From positions 62,001-126,000 of the forward strand of contig CANJPQ010000009.1 of NCBI GenBank assembly GCA_947476275.1: 64,000 nt of DNA, given 5' to 3'. The notes below the pieces were generated by a model that did not search any database, was not told the origin of the DNA, and saw only the letters and a program-made list of their open reading frames with translations. The position numbers and the translations under genes are program-made. This stretch comes from Fidelibacterota bacterium (GTDB lineage Bacteria; Pseudomonadota; Alphaproteobacteria; Rhodospirillales; Rhodospirillaceae). Numbering within the stretch: the stretch's first letter is position 1; each line of letters begins with the position of its first letter. Of this stretch, positions 33,772-42,442 are shown in pieces.

Positions 33772-34962
33772 CTAAGGGCCGAACGCCTGGATGCCGGTTT
33801 GCGCCCGGCCGAGGATCAGCGCATGCACGTCGTGCGTGCCCTCGTACGTGTTGACGGTTTCGAGGTTCAGCAGATGCCGGATGACATGGAACTCGTCCAT
33901 GATGCCGTTACCGCCGTGCATGTCGCGGGCTTTGCGCGCCACATCGAGCGCCTTGCCGGTGTTGTTGCGCTTGATGAGCGAGATCGCTTCGGGCGCGCCG
34001 GTGCCCGCGTCAAGCATGCGGCCGACGCGCAAGGCGGCGTGCAGGCCCAAGGTGATCTCGGTCTGCATGTCGGCGAGTTTGAGTTGGATCAGCTGATTGG
34101 CCGCGAGCGGCCGGCCAAACTGACGCCGGTCGAGGGTGTATTGCCGCGCGGCGTGCCAGCAGAATTCCGCAGCGCCCATGGCACCCCAGGCGATGCCGTA
34201 GCGCGCCTTGTTGAGGCAGCCGAACGGACCGCCGAGGCCCTTGGCGTTGGGCAGGAGGTTCTCTTCCGGGACATGCACCGCGTCCAGCACGATCTCGCCG
34301 GTGAGCGAGGCGCGCAAGGAGAACTTGCCTTCGATCTTCGGCGTTGACAGGCCCTTCATGCCCTTCTCGAGGATGAAGCCGCGGATCACGTCGTCCTCGG
34401 TCTTGGCCCACACCACCAGCACGTCCGCCGCCGGTGCGTTGGAGATCCACATCTTGGCGCCGGATAGCTCGTAGCCGCCGGGGACCTTCTTCGCGCGGGT
34501 CGACATGCTGCCGGGATCGGAGCCGGAGTTCGGCTCCGTCAATCCGAAGCAGCCGATCCATTCGCCGGTGGCGAGTTTCGGCAGGTACTTCTTGCGTTGG
34601 TCTTCCGAGCCGTAGGCATAGATCGGGTACATCACGAGCGAGGACTGCACGCTCAAGGATGAGCGATAACCGGAATCCACGCGCTCGACCTCGCGCGCGA
34701 TCAGGCCGTAGGCGACATGGTTGACGCCGGCACCGCCGTATTCGGTCGGGATGGTCGGCCCGAGCAAACCGAGCTCGCCCATTTCGCGGAAGATCGCCGG
34801 CTCGAAGGTCTCGTTGCGGAAAGCGCGCAACACCCGCGGCATCAGCTTGTCCTGCGCGTAGGCCCGCGCCGTATCGCGAATCAGGCGCTCGTCTTCAGTC
34901 AGCAGGTGTTCGAGGTCGAGCGGGTCTTCCCACACGAAGGTGGCTTTGGCCGGCTTTGACAT
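33772..34962 (-). CDS. gcdH: Glutaryl-CoA dehydrogenase-like acyl-CoA dehydrogenase
   Basis: A 396-residue FAD acyl-CoA dehydrogenase very similar in pattern to glutaryl-CoA dehydrogenases. It contains [17 protein letters not shown] (with the Arg used for the glutaryl carboxylate), [35 protein letters not shown] and the catalytic Glu in [14 protein letters not shown]. It oxidises and decarboxylates glutaryl-CoA to crotonyl-CoA in lysine, tryptophan or aromatic degradation. I chose the ATG at 34962; the longer frame to 35040 overlaps the methyltransferase gene. It follows the methyltransferase with only seven bases between and precedes the YciI-like gene. Confidence 0.85.
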   Translation of the reverse strand: MSKPAKATFVWEDPLDLEHLLTEDERLIRDTARAYAQDKLMPRVLRAFRNETFEPAIFREMGELGLLGPTIPTEYGGAGVNHVAYGLIAREVERVDSGYRSSLSVQSSLVMYPIYAYGSEDQRKKYLPKLATGEWIGCFGLTEPNSGSDPGSMSTRAKKVPGGYELSGAKMWISNAPAADVLVVWAKTEDDVIRGFILEKGMKGLSTPKIEGKFSLRASLTGEIVLDAVHVPEENLLPNAKGLGGPFGCLNKARYGIAWGAMGAAEFCWHAARQYTLDRRQFGRPLAANQLIQLKLADMQTEITLGLHAALRVGRMLDAGTGAPEAISLIKRNNTGKALDVARKARDMHGGNGIMDEFHVIRHLLNLETVNTYEGTHDVHALILGRAQTGIQAFGP

Positions 34963-34969
34963 GGGTGAC

Positions 34970-36250
34970 TTACTTCCAGGCGCCGAAGAGATACATGCCC
35001 TTTTTACCGGGCGTCTTGATCTGTTTGCGGGCGTTCGCAAGATCGTGTTCCGCGTCGTGGCGGTTCACGGTCTGCACCCATGCGGGATACATGCCGGCGT
35101 CGCGCTGCTGCGGCGCCCATTCCTCGAACACTTTTGCCGGATCGAAGCCAGCGCCGATCATCTCGTCGCGGAAGTTCAGCGTGTGCAGTTTCGCCCAGAA
35201 CGGCTCGTTGTTGTACCAGGCGTCCCAGTCGCGCAGGAACTTCTCCATCATGGTCGTGCCGGCGTCGAAGTTCGGCTGCTCGAAGTTGAGCGCCAGACCG
35301 CCGTCGCGCAACAGGGTGCGGATGTGCTTCAGCATGTTGCGGAACGGACCGAGCGCGGTTTCGTGCCAGACCATGGTGGTCTGAATCCAATCCACGCTGC
35401 CGGGCGCGAGATCGAGGGTTTCGCCATCGGCCTGCAGGAACGTGATGTTGTTCACGCCCATGGCTTTGGCACGGGCATGCCCGTAGCGCAGCATCGGCGC
35501 GGCCACATCCACCGCGATCACCTCAGCATCCGGGAACAGCTGCGCGATCGGCAGGGCATTGAACCCGCCGCCGGCACCGAGATCGACGATGCGCTTCGGC
35601 TTGAAATCCGGGAACGCGGTCTTGACGAAGGTGGCAATGGTAAGGCCGGGCCAGTCGCTCTTGCCGCCGGTGCCGCCACCCGCGGTGACGAAGTGGCCGC
35701 ACTCATAGAACGCGCCCGCCGCAACGTCGCCCGGCGATACCTCGCGCTCGTAGCCGCCGGGGCTCAAGTGATTGTCCACCGCCACATACTTCGGGACGGC
35801 CACTTTGGGATCGAGCTTCAGCGTCGGCGCGCCATCATTGAACTGCTTCGCTGCCGCGTCGATGGTGTCGATCTGACGCAGGACCATCGCGCGCCCCGCC
35901 TGATGGCGCATTTCCTGCGCGCCGCGGCGCAGCGCTGCCCAGAACTGATAGAGCGGATCCTTGCGCATCGCTTCGCGCACTTCCGTCGTCGCGGCGAAGT
36001 CGCGCCCGTGGACCTTCTTAAAGGCAGGCTCAATACGCTTGGCGTAAACCGCGGGCATGGCCGGTGCGAGTTTTGCGCCAACATGCGACACCAGGTTGAT
36101 GAGGTAATTCATGCGCGCGGTTTCGTCCGCCGTGGCGGTGCCGAGCATGGGGTGGCGCTGAAGCGCACTGTAGGGCGGCGGCAACGCCACGGTTGCGACC
36201 GGTGTGGCCGGGGTCGCCACGGCCGTGTTTTGGCGGGGGGCATCCAGCAC
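34970..36250 (-). CDS. SAM-dependent methyltransferase with an N-terminal extension
   Basis: A 426-residue protein. The class I methyltransferase domain is at residues 225-350 ([23 protein letters not shown], then [13 protein letters not shown]). Residues 1-210 form an extra helical region rich in Ala and Pro, including [14 protein letters not shown]-like sequence. The C-terminus ends in [10 protein letters not shown]. It would methylate a small molecule or carboxylic acid. It leads the operon with glutaryl-CoA dehydrogenase. The start is GTG 36250; an internal Met at residue 35 is an alternative. Confidence 0.78.
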   Translation of the reverse strand: MLDAPRQNTAVATPATPVATVALPPPYSALQRHPMLGTATADETARMNYLINLVSHVGAKLAPAMPAVYAKRIEPAFKKVHGRDFAATTEVREAMRKDPLYQFWAALRRGAQEMRHQAGRAMVLRQIDTIDAAAKQFNDGAPTLKLDPKVAVPKYVAVDNHLSPGGYEREVSPGDVAAGAFYECGHFVTAGGGTGGKSDWPGLTIATFVKTAFPDFKPKRIVDLGAGGGFNALPIAQLFPDAEVIAVDVAAPMLRYGHARAKAMGVNNITFLQADGETLDLAPGSVDWIQTTMVWHETALGPFRNMLKHIRTLLRDGGLALNFEQPNFDAGTTMMEKFLRDWDAWYNNEPFWAKLHTLNFRDEMIGAGFDPAKVFEEWAPQQRDAGMYPAWVQTVNRHDAEHDLANARKQIKTPGKKGMYLFGAWK

Positions 36251-36431
36251 GAGGAGATATCCTTTGCAGCCTAAAAGGCCGTCCTAAGAGGGTTTGTCAT
36301 ATCATAGGGCGGGGGCCTCACAAGAGGGGCGTTTCACCCCGCAAACAGCCGGCATGGGCGGCATTGCTGGCCCGGGAGGGCATCGCTAGGATGCCCGCCT
36401 CTTCCTCCGCGCCGGTCAAAAGAGGGCCCTC

Positions 36432-37322
36432 ATGAGCCACGCTAAAGCCCTCCGCAAGCTGCTTGCCGGACCCGAGGTTATCGTTGCCCCGGGCATGTAT
36501 GACGCCCTGACGGCCCTTCTGGTCGAGCAGGCCGGCTTTCCTTGCGCCTACCTAGGTGGCGCGAGCATTTCATACAGCCGGATCGGACGGCCGGACATCG
36601 GGCTCACCTCCCTGAGCGAGGTCGCCCAGGTCGTCGCGCATGTCCGTGAGCGCATCTCGATTCCCTTCGTGGTGGATGCGGACACGGGCTTCGGCAACGC
36701 ATTGAACACCCAACGCGCGGTAAAGATGCTGGAGCGCATGGGCGCCTCGGGCATTCAACTCGAAGATCAGACCTATCCCAAGCGCTGCGGGCACCTGGCC
36801 GGCAAAAGTCTTGTGCCGACGGCAGAGATGGTCGGCAAGATCAAAGCCGCGATCGACGCCCGCGAAGATGCGGATACCGTAATCATCGCGCGCACGGACG
36901 CCATCGCGGTGGAAGGCTTCGATGCGGCGCTGGCGCGCGCCAAGGCATATACGGACGCCGGCGCAGACATGCTGTTCGTGGAAGCACCGCAAACCCCGGA
37001 GCAGCAACAGGCGCTCGGCGCGGCGTTTGCCGGCAAGGTGCCGCTGCTCGCGAACATGGTTGAAGGCGGACGCACGCCCCTGAAGCCCGCAGACGAACTG
37101 CACAAGCTGGGATTCAGGTTCATCATCTATCCCGGCGCGATGATGCGGGTGACCGCGTTTGCGGCAGCGGAGTATCTCAAGGTGCTGAAGGCCGACGGCA
37201 CGACCGATCGCTTCCGCGACCGCATGTTCGACTTCAAGGGGCTGAACAACGTGCTCGGCCTGGACGACATCATGGCGGCGGGCGCGCGCTACGACGCGAC
37301 GCTCAAGAAAGCCGCCGAATAA
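36432..37322 (+). CDS. Isocitrate lyase/PEP mutase family lyase
   Basis: A 296-residue TIM-barrel enzyme. FVVDADTGFGNALN supplies the metal-binding DADTGFG block, and GASGIQLEDQTYPKRCGHL carries the catalytic KRCGH Cys-containing loop of lyases. The family cleaves 2-methylisocitrate, dimethylmalate or oxaloacetate-type acids to give pyruvate or glyoxylate plus an acid. The KRCGH form favours a lyase rather than a phosphonate mutase. It begins the 36.4-43.4 kb plus-strand run, 181 bases from the divergent methyltransferase operon, and is followed after 33 bases by an amidase-like gene. Confidence 0.85.
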   Translation: MSHAKALRKLLAGPEVIVAPGMYDALTALLVEQAGFPCAYLGGASISYSRIGRPDIGLTSLSEVAQVVAHVRERISIPFVVDADTGFGNALNTQRAVKMLERMGASGIQLEDQTYPKRCGHLAGKSLVPTAEMVGKIKAAIDAREDADTVIIARTDAIAVEGFDAALARAKAYTDAGADMLFVEAPQTPEQQQALGAAFAGKVPLLANMVEGGRTPLKPADELHKLGFRFIIYPGAMMRVTAFAAAEYLKVLKADGTTDRFRDRMFDFKGLNNVLGLDDIMAAGARYDATLKKAAE

Positions 37323-37355
37323 ATCTTCCGAACTTTTTTCCTGTACGAGGACGAT

Positions 37356-38021
37356 ATGGAACTTTCCAACAAGACCGCTCGCCAACTGTTTGAAGAGGTG
37401 AGGTCGAATCCCGCCCGCAAGAAGTTCGGCTTCGGCGAGAAAGCGGCGCTGATCAACATCGACGTGCAGAAGGCCTACACCCGCACGGACTTGTACAAGA
37501 CCGCCTACGAGACCGATCCGAACCAGATCAAATACATCAACGAGCTTTCCGCCCTGATGCGCGCCCGCAAGTGGCCGGTGATCTGGACCTACGTTGCCTA
37601 TATGGAATCCGGCGAGGACTGCGGCGTGTGGGGCACCCGCACCGATACCCCGGATTCATTGCAAAACATCAAGTTCGGCAGCGACCGCGCCAAGCTCGAC
37701 GAGCGTTGCGAGGTGGACTACGTGAAGGACGCCGTGATCCTGAAGAAGATGCCCTCGCCCTTCCACGACACCCTGGTCAACTCGCTGTTGACCTTCCACA
37801 AGGTCGATACGGTGCTGATCACTGGCGGGTCGACGTCGGGCTGCGTGCGCGCTTGCGGCGTCGATAGCCTGTCGCATGGCTATCGCACCACGATCGTCGA
37901 GGAATGCGTGGCCGACAAGCATGAGAGCTATCACTTCGCCAACCTGACCGACCTGGCGATCAAGTACGCGGATGTGGAATCCGTCGAAACGGTCAAGACC
38001 TGGCTGCGCGGCACGAACTAA
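37356..38021 (+). CDS. Isochorismatase-family amidohydrolase (carbamoylsarcosinase-like)
   Basis: A 221-residue cysteine hydrolase. The triad is visible: Asp in ALINIDVQKAYTR, Lys in VILKKMPSPF and Cys in STSGCVRACGVDSLSHG. The length and N-terminal layout resemble N-carbamoylsarcosine amidases and related ureido/amide hydrolases more than isochorismatase itself. It probably releases ammonia or CO2 plus ammonia from an amide. GAGG precedes the ATG. The deacetylase-like genes follow closely, which fits nitrogen-compound breakdown. Confidence 0.82.
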   Translation: MELSNKTARQLFEEVRSNPARKKFGFGEKAALINIDVQKAYTRTDLYKTAYETDPNQIKYINELSALMRARKWPVIWTYVAYMESGEDCGVWGTRTDTPDSLQNIKFGSDRAKLDERCEVDYVKDAVILKKMPSPFHDTLVNSLLTFHKVDTVLITGGSTSGCVRACGVDSLSHGYRTTIVEECVADKHESYHFANLTDLAIKYADVESVETVKTWLRGTN

Positions 38022-38037
38022 GAAAAGGACTGACGCT

Positions 38038-38949
38038 GTGAAGAGCGATCTCGAGCTTTACGACTACTGGCCCTACGCGGACCGGCCCAAGATTGTGTGG
38101 CCCAATGGGGCGAAGATCGCCTTCTGGGTCGCGCCCAATATCGAGTTCTACGAAGCCAATCCGCCGATCAATCCGAAGCGCAGCCCGTGGGCGCGCCCGC
38201 ATCCGGATGTGGTGCCGCTGGCGACCCGCGATCACGGCAATCGCGTCGGTCATTGGCGGATGATGGAGGTGATGGACAAGTACAAGGTGCGCGGCTCCAT
38301 TTCCTTGAGCGTCGGCCTGATCGAACATCACCCCGAGATCATCAAGGAGTGCGTGGACCGGAACTGGGAGTTCTTCTCCCACGGGATCTACAACACGCGT
38401 TATTCGTACGAGATGGACGAGGCGCAGGAGCGCGCCATCATCGAGGATTCCATCAACACGGTGCAGAAGGCCACGGGCCAGCGCATCGTCGGCTATCTCG
38501 CGCCGGCGCTGACGCACACCGAGCGCACGATGGATCTGCTGGCGGAATACGGCTTCCTGTACACCTGCGACCTGTTCCAGGACGATCAGCCGCAGCCGAT
38601 CAAGGTAAAGTCGGGCCGCTTGATCTCCATGCCGTACTCCCTCGAGATCAACGACATCATCGTCTACAACAGCTATCTCGCCACGCCGCGCCGCTATGGC
38701 CAGATGATCAAGGATCAGTTCGATCAACTGCGGACCGAGGGCGAAAAATCCGGCACCGTGATGTGCATCCCTCTGCACGCCTATGCGGTCGGTCAGGCCC
38801 ATCGCATGGCGCCGTTTGAAGAGGCGCTGGAGTACATCACGTCGCAGCCGGACGTGTGGGTCACCACCGCCCGTGAGATCGCGGAGTATTACTACGAGAA
38901 TTATTACGACGTGATGCAGGCCGACATTCTCAAGCGGAAGGCGGGGTAA
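38038..38949 (+). CDS. PuuE-like polysaccharide-deacetylase family protein (copy 1)
   Basis: A 303-residue NodB-fold protein of the allantoinase PuuE-like branch. It shares PKIVWPNGAKIAFWVAPNIEF at the start and the SHG block at residues 114-116 (FFSHGIYNTRY) with its family. A late HA segment (IPLHAYAVGQAHR) also appears. The usual NodB Asp-Asp pair is absent, as in metal-independent PuuE-type allantoinases. It starts at GTG 38038 with AAGGA upstream, 16 bases after the amidase gene. Paralogous to the next gene. The substrate is unknown; a cyclic amide such as allantoin is one option. Confidence 0.8.
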   Translation: MKSDLELYDYWPYADRPKIVWPNGAKIAFWVAPNIEFYEANPPINPKRSPWARPHPDVVPLATRDHGNRVGHWRMMEVMDKYKVRGSISLSVGLIEHHPEIIKECVDRNWEFFSHGIYNTRYSYEMDEAQERAIIEDSINTVQKATGQRIVGYLAPALTHTERTMDLLAEYGFLYTCDLFQDDQPQPIKVKSGRLISMPYSLEINDIIVYNSYLATPRRYGQMIKDQFDQLRTEGEKSGTVMCIPLHAYAVGQAHRMAPFEEALEYITSQPDVWVTTAREIAEYYYENYYDVMQADILKRKAG

Positions 38950-38954
38950 CGGCC

Positions 38955-39881
38955 ATGACTCTTCCGAAGGAATACCTCGAATACCCGCTGCGCCGGTACG
39001 GCTACGACCACGACCTCTACGATTGGGCGATGATGCCGCAGCGCAAACCGGTCACCTGGCCGAACGGTGCGAAGATCGCGGTGTGGGTGGCGACCGAACT
39101 GGAGTTCTTCGCCCTCGACCAGCCGGCCAAGCCCTTCAAGGCGCCCGGCGGCATGGTCACCCCGTATCCGGACCTGCGCCACTTCACGACACGCGACTAC
39201 GGCAACCGGGTCGGCATCCAGCGTATCTGGGATGCGCTCGACCGCCACAAGATCAAGTCGTCCGTGGTGATGAATTCAAAGGTGGCGGAGCGTTACCCGT
39301 ATCTTGTGAAGAAGATCAACGAGCGCGGCGACGAGATCATCGCCGGCGGCGTGGACATGAGTTCGCTGCACTACGGCGGCATGGACGACGCTGTTGAAGC
39401 CACGCAAGTCAAGACGGCCACCGATACCTTGCGCAAGCTCAGCGGCCAGAAAGTGCGCGGCTGGCTGTCGCCGGCGAAGTCGGAGAGCTTCAACACCTTG
39501 AAGCACCTCGTCGCCAACGGCCTGGACTATGTCTGCGACTGGTCGAGCGACGACATGCCGTTCGAGATGCGCGCACCGGGCGGTGGCACGATCATCGCCA
39601 TGCCGCATTCGCCGGAGCTGTCGGATCGCAAGATCATCATCGACAACAAGCACAACGAGGACGAATACGTCGAACAGATCCAGGATCAGTTCAACTGGCT
39701 GTCCAAGGAAGCGGACCGCTATGGCGGACGCATTCTGTCGGTGCCGCTTGTGCCCTACATCAGCGGCCTGCATTTCCGGGTGAAATACCTCAACCAGATG
39801 CTCGACTGGCTCGCGAGCCAGAAGGGCGTGTGGTTCGCGACCGGCAGCGAAATCCTCGACGCCTGGAAGAAGCAACAGTAG
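38955..39881 (+). CDS. PuuE-like polysaccharide-deacetylase family protein (copy 2, SHG motif lost)
   Basis: A 308-residue paralogue of the preceding gene, sharing PVTWPNGAKIAVWVATELEFF and RDYGNRVGIQRIWD. At the place of the SHG block it reads AGG (residues 130-132, IIAGGVDMSSLHY), so the conserved His is lost, and the late block is VPLVPYISGLHFR. It may be a regulatory or structural partner of copy 1, or have other chemistry. It begins five bases after copy 1. A strong hairpin follows its stop (39891-39930). Confidence 0.78.
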   Translation: MTLPKEYLEYPLRRYGYDHDLYDWAMMPQRKPVTWPNGAKIAVWVATELEFFALDQPAKPFKAPGGMVTPYPDLRHFTTRDYGNRVGIQRIWDALDRHKIKSSVVMNSKVAERYPYLVKKINERGDEIIAGGVDMSSLHYGGMDDAVEATQVKTATDTLRKLSGQKVRGWLSPAKSESFNTLKHLVANGLDYVCDWSSDDMPFEMRAPGGGTIIAMPHSPELSDRKIIIDNKHNEDEYVEQIQDQFNWLSKEADRYGGRILSVPLVPYISGLHFRVKYLNQMLDWLASQKGVWFATGSEILDAWKKQQ

Positions 39882-39890
39882 CCCGGCTCC

Positions 39891-39930
39891 CTGTCACCCC
39901 GGACGCGCATCGCGCGCTCCGGGCTGACAG
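39891..39930. terminator. Long hairpin/REP-like palindrome
   Basis: CTGTCA at 39891-39896 pairs with TGACAG at 39925-39930, and the inner parts CCCCGGACGCGC and GCGCGCTCCGGG pair with one bulge around a short AT-containing loop. It lies ten bases after the second deacetylase stop. The CCGGACGCGC...GCGCTCCGG form resembles short palindromic repeats of alphaproteobacteria. It probably stabilises or ends the upstream transcript; no T-run follows. Confidence 0.5.
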
Positions 39931-39959
39931 GCTGAGTGTCACACAGCAACGGTGACGTC

Positions 39960-40553
39960 ATGCGCATCTGCTTCTTCGGGGAATCCTTCGTCAACGGCTT
40001 TGGCGATCCGACCTACCAGGGATGGGTCGGGCGCCTGTGCGCGATGGCGTTGGCGCAAGGCTACCCCCTCACCGCCTATAACTGCGGCGTGCGGCGCGCG
40101 ACCAGCGACCTGGTTCACGACCACTTCCTCGGCGAAGCGGAACGGCGCCTGCCGCCCGAGCATCGTGGCGCAGTGGTGTTCTCCTACGGCGCCAACGACA
40201 GTCGCCTAGAGCACGGCCATCCGGTCGTGACCTTCCAGCGGCAGATGGACAATACGCGCGCGCTGCTGGTCGCGGCGACGAATCGGTGGCCCGCGCTGAT
40301 GGTGGCGCCGCCGCAGCCCCGGGACGGCCAGCGCGACAGCGACGCAGACGCGCGCAGTCAGGGCATGAAAGGTGTTTGCGCGGAACTGGGTGTCCCGTTT
40401 TTCGACACCGGCGCCGCGGACCTCGGCCCGTGGTACGCCGAAGCGGCAGCCGGCGACGGCGCGCATCCCGGTGCCGGCGGCTATGGGGCGCTTGCCGCGC
40501 TTGTAGACTCGTGGTCAGCTTGGCGACGTCTTCTCGACCAACTCCGGAGTTGA
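39960..40553 (+). CDS. SGNH/GDSL hydrolase
   Basis: A 197-residue esterase of the SGNH family. Block I is FFGESFVNGFGDP with the nucleophile Ser in GES, block III is SYGANDSR, and block V is DGAHPGAGGYG with the Asp and His pair. No signal peptide is seen, so it is cytosolic. It starts at ATG 39960, 29 bases after the hairpin, and is followed three bases later by a VOC gene. It would hydrolyse an ester or thioester intermediate of the run. Confidence 0.85.
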   Translation: MRICFFGESFVNGFGDPTYQGWVGRLCAMALAQGYPLTAYNCGVRRATSDLVHDHFLGEAERRLPPEHRGAVVFSYGANDSRLEHGHPVVTFQRQMDNTRALLVAATNRWPALMVAPPQPRDGQRDSDADARSQGMKGVCAELGVPFFDTGAADLGPWYAEAAAGDGAHPGAGGYGALAALVDSWSAWRRLLDQLRS

Positions 40554-40556
40554 TCC

Positions 40557-41456
40557 ATGGCGGACCCGCTTCTGCTTCGCATCCGCTGCGCCACGGTGGG
40601 CGCGCCGGACGTGGACGCATTGGTCGCGCTGTACACCAAATGGCTTGGCTATAAGGCGGTCGAACGCGCCACCGTCGATGCGGCGACGGCAACATCCTGG
40701 GGCGCACCGGCGATGGTCGGCCGTGCTTCGGTGTTGCTGCAGCCCGCGACCAAGGCGGACTCCTACATCCGCGTCGTCGGCATCGATCTGGTGAAGAACT
40801 TCCGGCCGCTGACGACGTGGGGCTGGGGCGCGATCGAGATCCTGGTCGAGGATCCGTACAAGCTTCAAAAGAAGCTGACCGACAGCCCGTTCATGATCGT
40901 CGGCAAGCCGCGCCCTTTGAACGGCTTTCCGACCATCCACGCGATGCAGGTGCGCGGGCCTGCAAACGAGGTCCTTTACCTCACGTGCGACAAGGGTCCG
41001 CGCGAGACGTCATTGCTTGAGCAAGCCGGCGCGCCGGTGGGCCGGCCCTTCATCATGGTGATCGCGGGACCGGACGCCGCGATGATGCAGAACTGGTACG
41101 CCAAGCATTTCAAGATGGCGAAGAACCCGATCTCGCACACGCCGATCGACGTGATCCAGCATGCGCAAGGCCTGCCGGACGATCATCAGTTCACCATGGG
41201 ATTCATGGCCATGAAGGCCAAGAGCCACTACGTCGAACTCGACGGCTATCCATCGGGGACCGGGCCGCGGCCGCGGCACCACGGCCAGCTGCCGCCGGGG
41301 GTGGCTTCGGCGTCCTTCGAGGTGGCGAACCTCGACAAGCTGAAGCTGGCCTTCATCGCGCCGCCCGCAAAGCTGAAGGGCAAGCTCTATAGCGGCGCGC
41401 GCAGCGCCACGGTGGTCGGGCCCGCCGGCGAAATCATCGAACTGATCGAGACCTAG
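40557..41456 (+). CDS. Two-domain VOC protein, paralogue A (no signal peptide)
   Basis: A 299-residue protein with two VOC repeats (residues 8-135 and 150-298). It carries WLGYKAVER and TTWGWGAIEILVEDP in the first repeat and MVIAGPDAAMMQNWYAKHF in the second. It is clearly homologous across its length to the next two genes (shared TTxGWxAxEIxVxD, PFxxVxAGxxxxxLxxWY, ELDGY, GQLPPG or GQIPPG and ATVVGxAGE). It has no signal, so it is cytosolic. It begins three bases after the SGNH gene. Metal ligands cannot be confirmed. Confidence 0.8.
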   Translation: MADPLLLRIRCATVGAPDVDALVALYTKWLGYKAVERATVDAATATSWGAPAMVGRASVLLQPATKADSYIRVVGIDLVKNFRPLTTWGWGAIEILVEDPYKLQKKLTDSPFMIVGKPRPLNGFPTIHAMQVRGPANEVLYLTCDKGPRETSLLEQAGAPVGRPFIMVIAGPDAAMMQNWYAKHFKMAKNPISHTPIDVIQHAQGLPDDHQFTMGFMAMKAKSHYVELDGYPSGTGPRPRHHGQLPPGVASASFEVANLDKLKLAFIAPPAKLKGKLYSGARSATVVGPAGEIIELIET

Positions 41457-41468
41457 GAGAGACCACCC

Positions 41469-42434
41469 ATGGAACGCCGCACATTTATCGCCGGAAGCCT
41501 TGCGCTCGGTGTCACGCCGGCCGCCGCGCAGGATGCGCCGACGCCGACCGCCGCGCGCATCAAGATCATCACCACGGCCGGGCCGGATCTGAAGAAGATC
41601 GAAGACTGGTACACGGGTGCGTTCGACTTGAAAGTGCGCGAGCGCGGCAAGGTGAGCGCGAACGCCGCGAAGAGCTGGGGTGCCCCGAAGGCCGCGGGTC
41701 GCGGATACATCCTCATGAGTTCGGACGGCAGCCCTGACGTGTTCTGGCGCGCGGTCGAAACCGACATCCCCGCGGGCTATACCCCGATGACGACGTTTGG
41801 GTGGAACGCTTGGGAAATCATCGTCGACGATCCCCAGGCGGCCTTCGAGAAGATGAAGAAATCGCCCTTCCGCTATATCGCCGGACCGAACCCGCTCAAG
41901 AGCACGAAGTCGATTGTCGCGAGCCAGTTCGAGGGGCCGGCGAAGGAAGTGTTCTATCTGACCTGCGAAACCGGCGACCGGGCGAAGTCGATCCTGCCGA
42001 CTCCCAAAGGGTTGATCGATCGGCCGTTCATTCTTGTGGTCGCGGGGCAGGAGATCGAAAAGCTGCGCGACTGGTATGCCGACACCTTCCAGATGGCGAA
42101 GGGCCCAATCAACAATTCCGTCGTTGAGATCATCAACGACGCGCAAGGGATTGCGCGCGACACGCCGCGGCCGCTGACGCTCCTGAAGATGAGCCAACAC
42201 GGCAACATGCTTGAGCTCGACGGTTATGTCGGCGGCAAGGGCGCACGGCCGCGCAGCGACGGGCAACTCCCGCCGGGCAACGCCATGGCGAGTTTCAATG
42301 TGCCAAGCCTGGACGCGATCAAGGTGAAGTTCATCTCTCCGCCGGCCAAGCTCGAGGGTGCGGCGTACGGCGGCAAGCGCGCCGCGACTGTGGTCGGCGT
42401 GGCCGGCGAGCCGGTTGAACTGATCGAACTGTGA
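41469..42434 (+). CDS. Two-domain VOC protein, paralogue B (Tat-like leader)
   Basis: A 321-residue paralogue with a twin-arginine-type leader (MERRTFIAGSLALGVTPAAA). The mature part repeats the two-VOC layout: MTTFGWNAWEIIVDDP, LVVAGQEIEKLRDWYAD and ELDGYVGGKG. It starts 12 bases after paralogue A. If the leader works through Tat, this protein folds before export, perhaps with a bound metal. It may act on the same substrate in the periplasm that A handles in the cytosol. Confidence 0.78.
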   Translation: MERRTFIAGSLALGVTPAAAQDAPTPTAARIKIITTAGPDLKKIEDWYTGAFDLKVRERGKVSANAAKSWGAPKAAGRGYILMSSDGSPDVFWRAVETDIPAGYTPMTTFGWNAWEIIVDDPQAAFEKMKKSPFRYIAGPNPLKSTKSIVASQFEGPAKEVFYLTCETGDRAKSILPTPKGLIDRPFILVVAGQEIEKLRDWYADTFQMAKGPINNSVVEIINDAQGIARDTPRPLTLLKMSQHGNMLELDGYVGGKGARPRSDGQLPPGNAMASFNVPSLDAIKVKFISPPAKLEGAAYGGKRAATVVGVAGEPVELIEL

Positions 42435-42442
42435 GAATGACG

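Noticed and set aside
36251-36431. Riboswitch in the 181-base gap before the lyase gene
   Set aside because: No known riboswitch core is recognisable and the GC-rich short repeats do not form a consistent aptamer.
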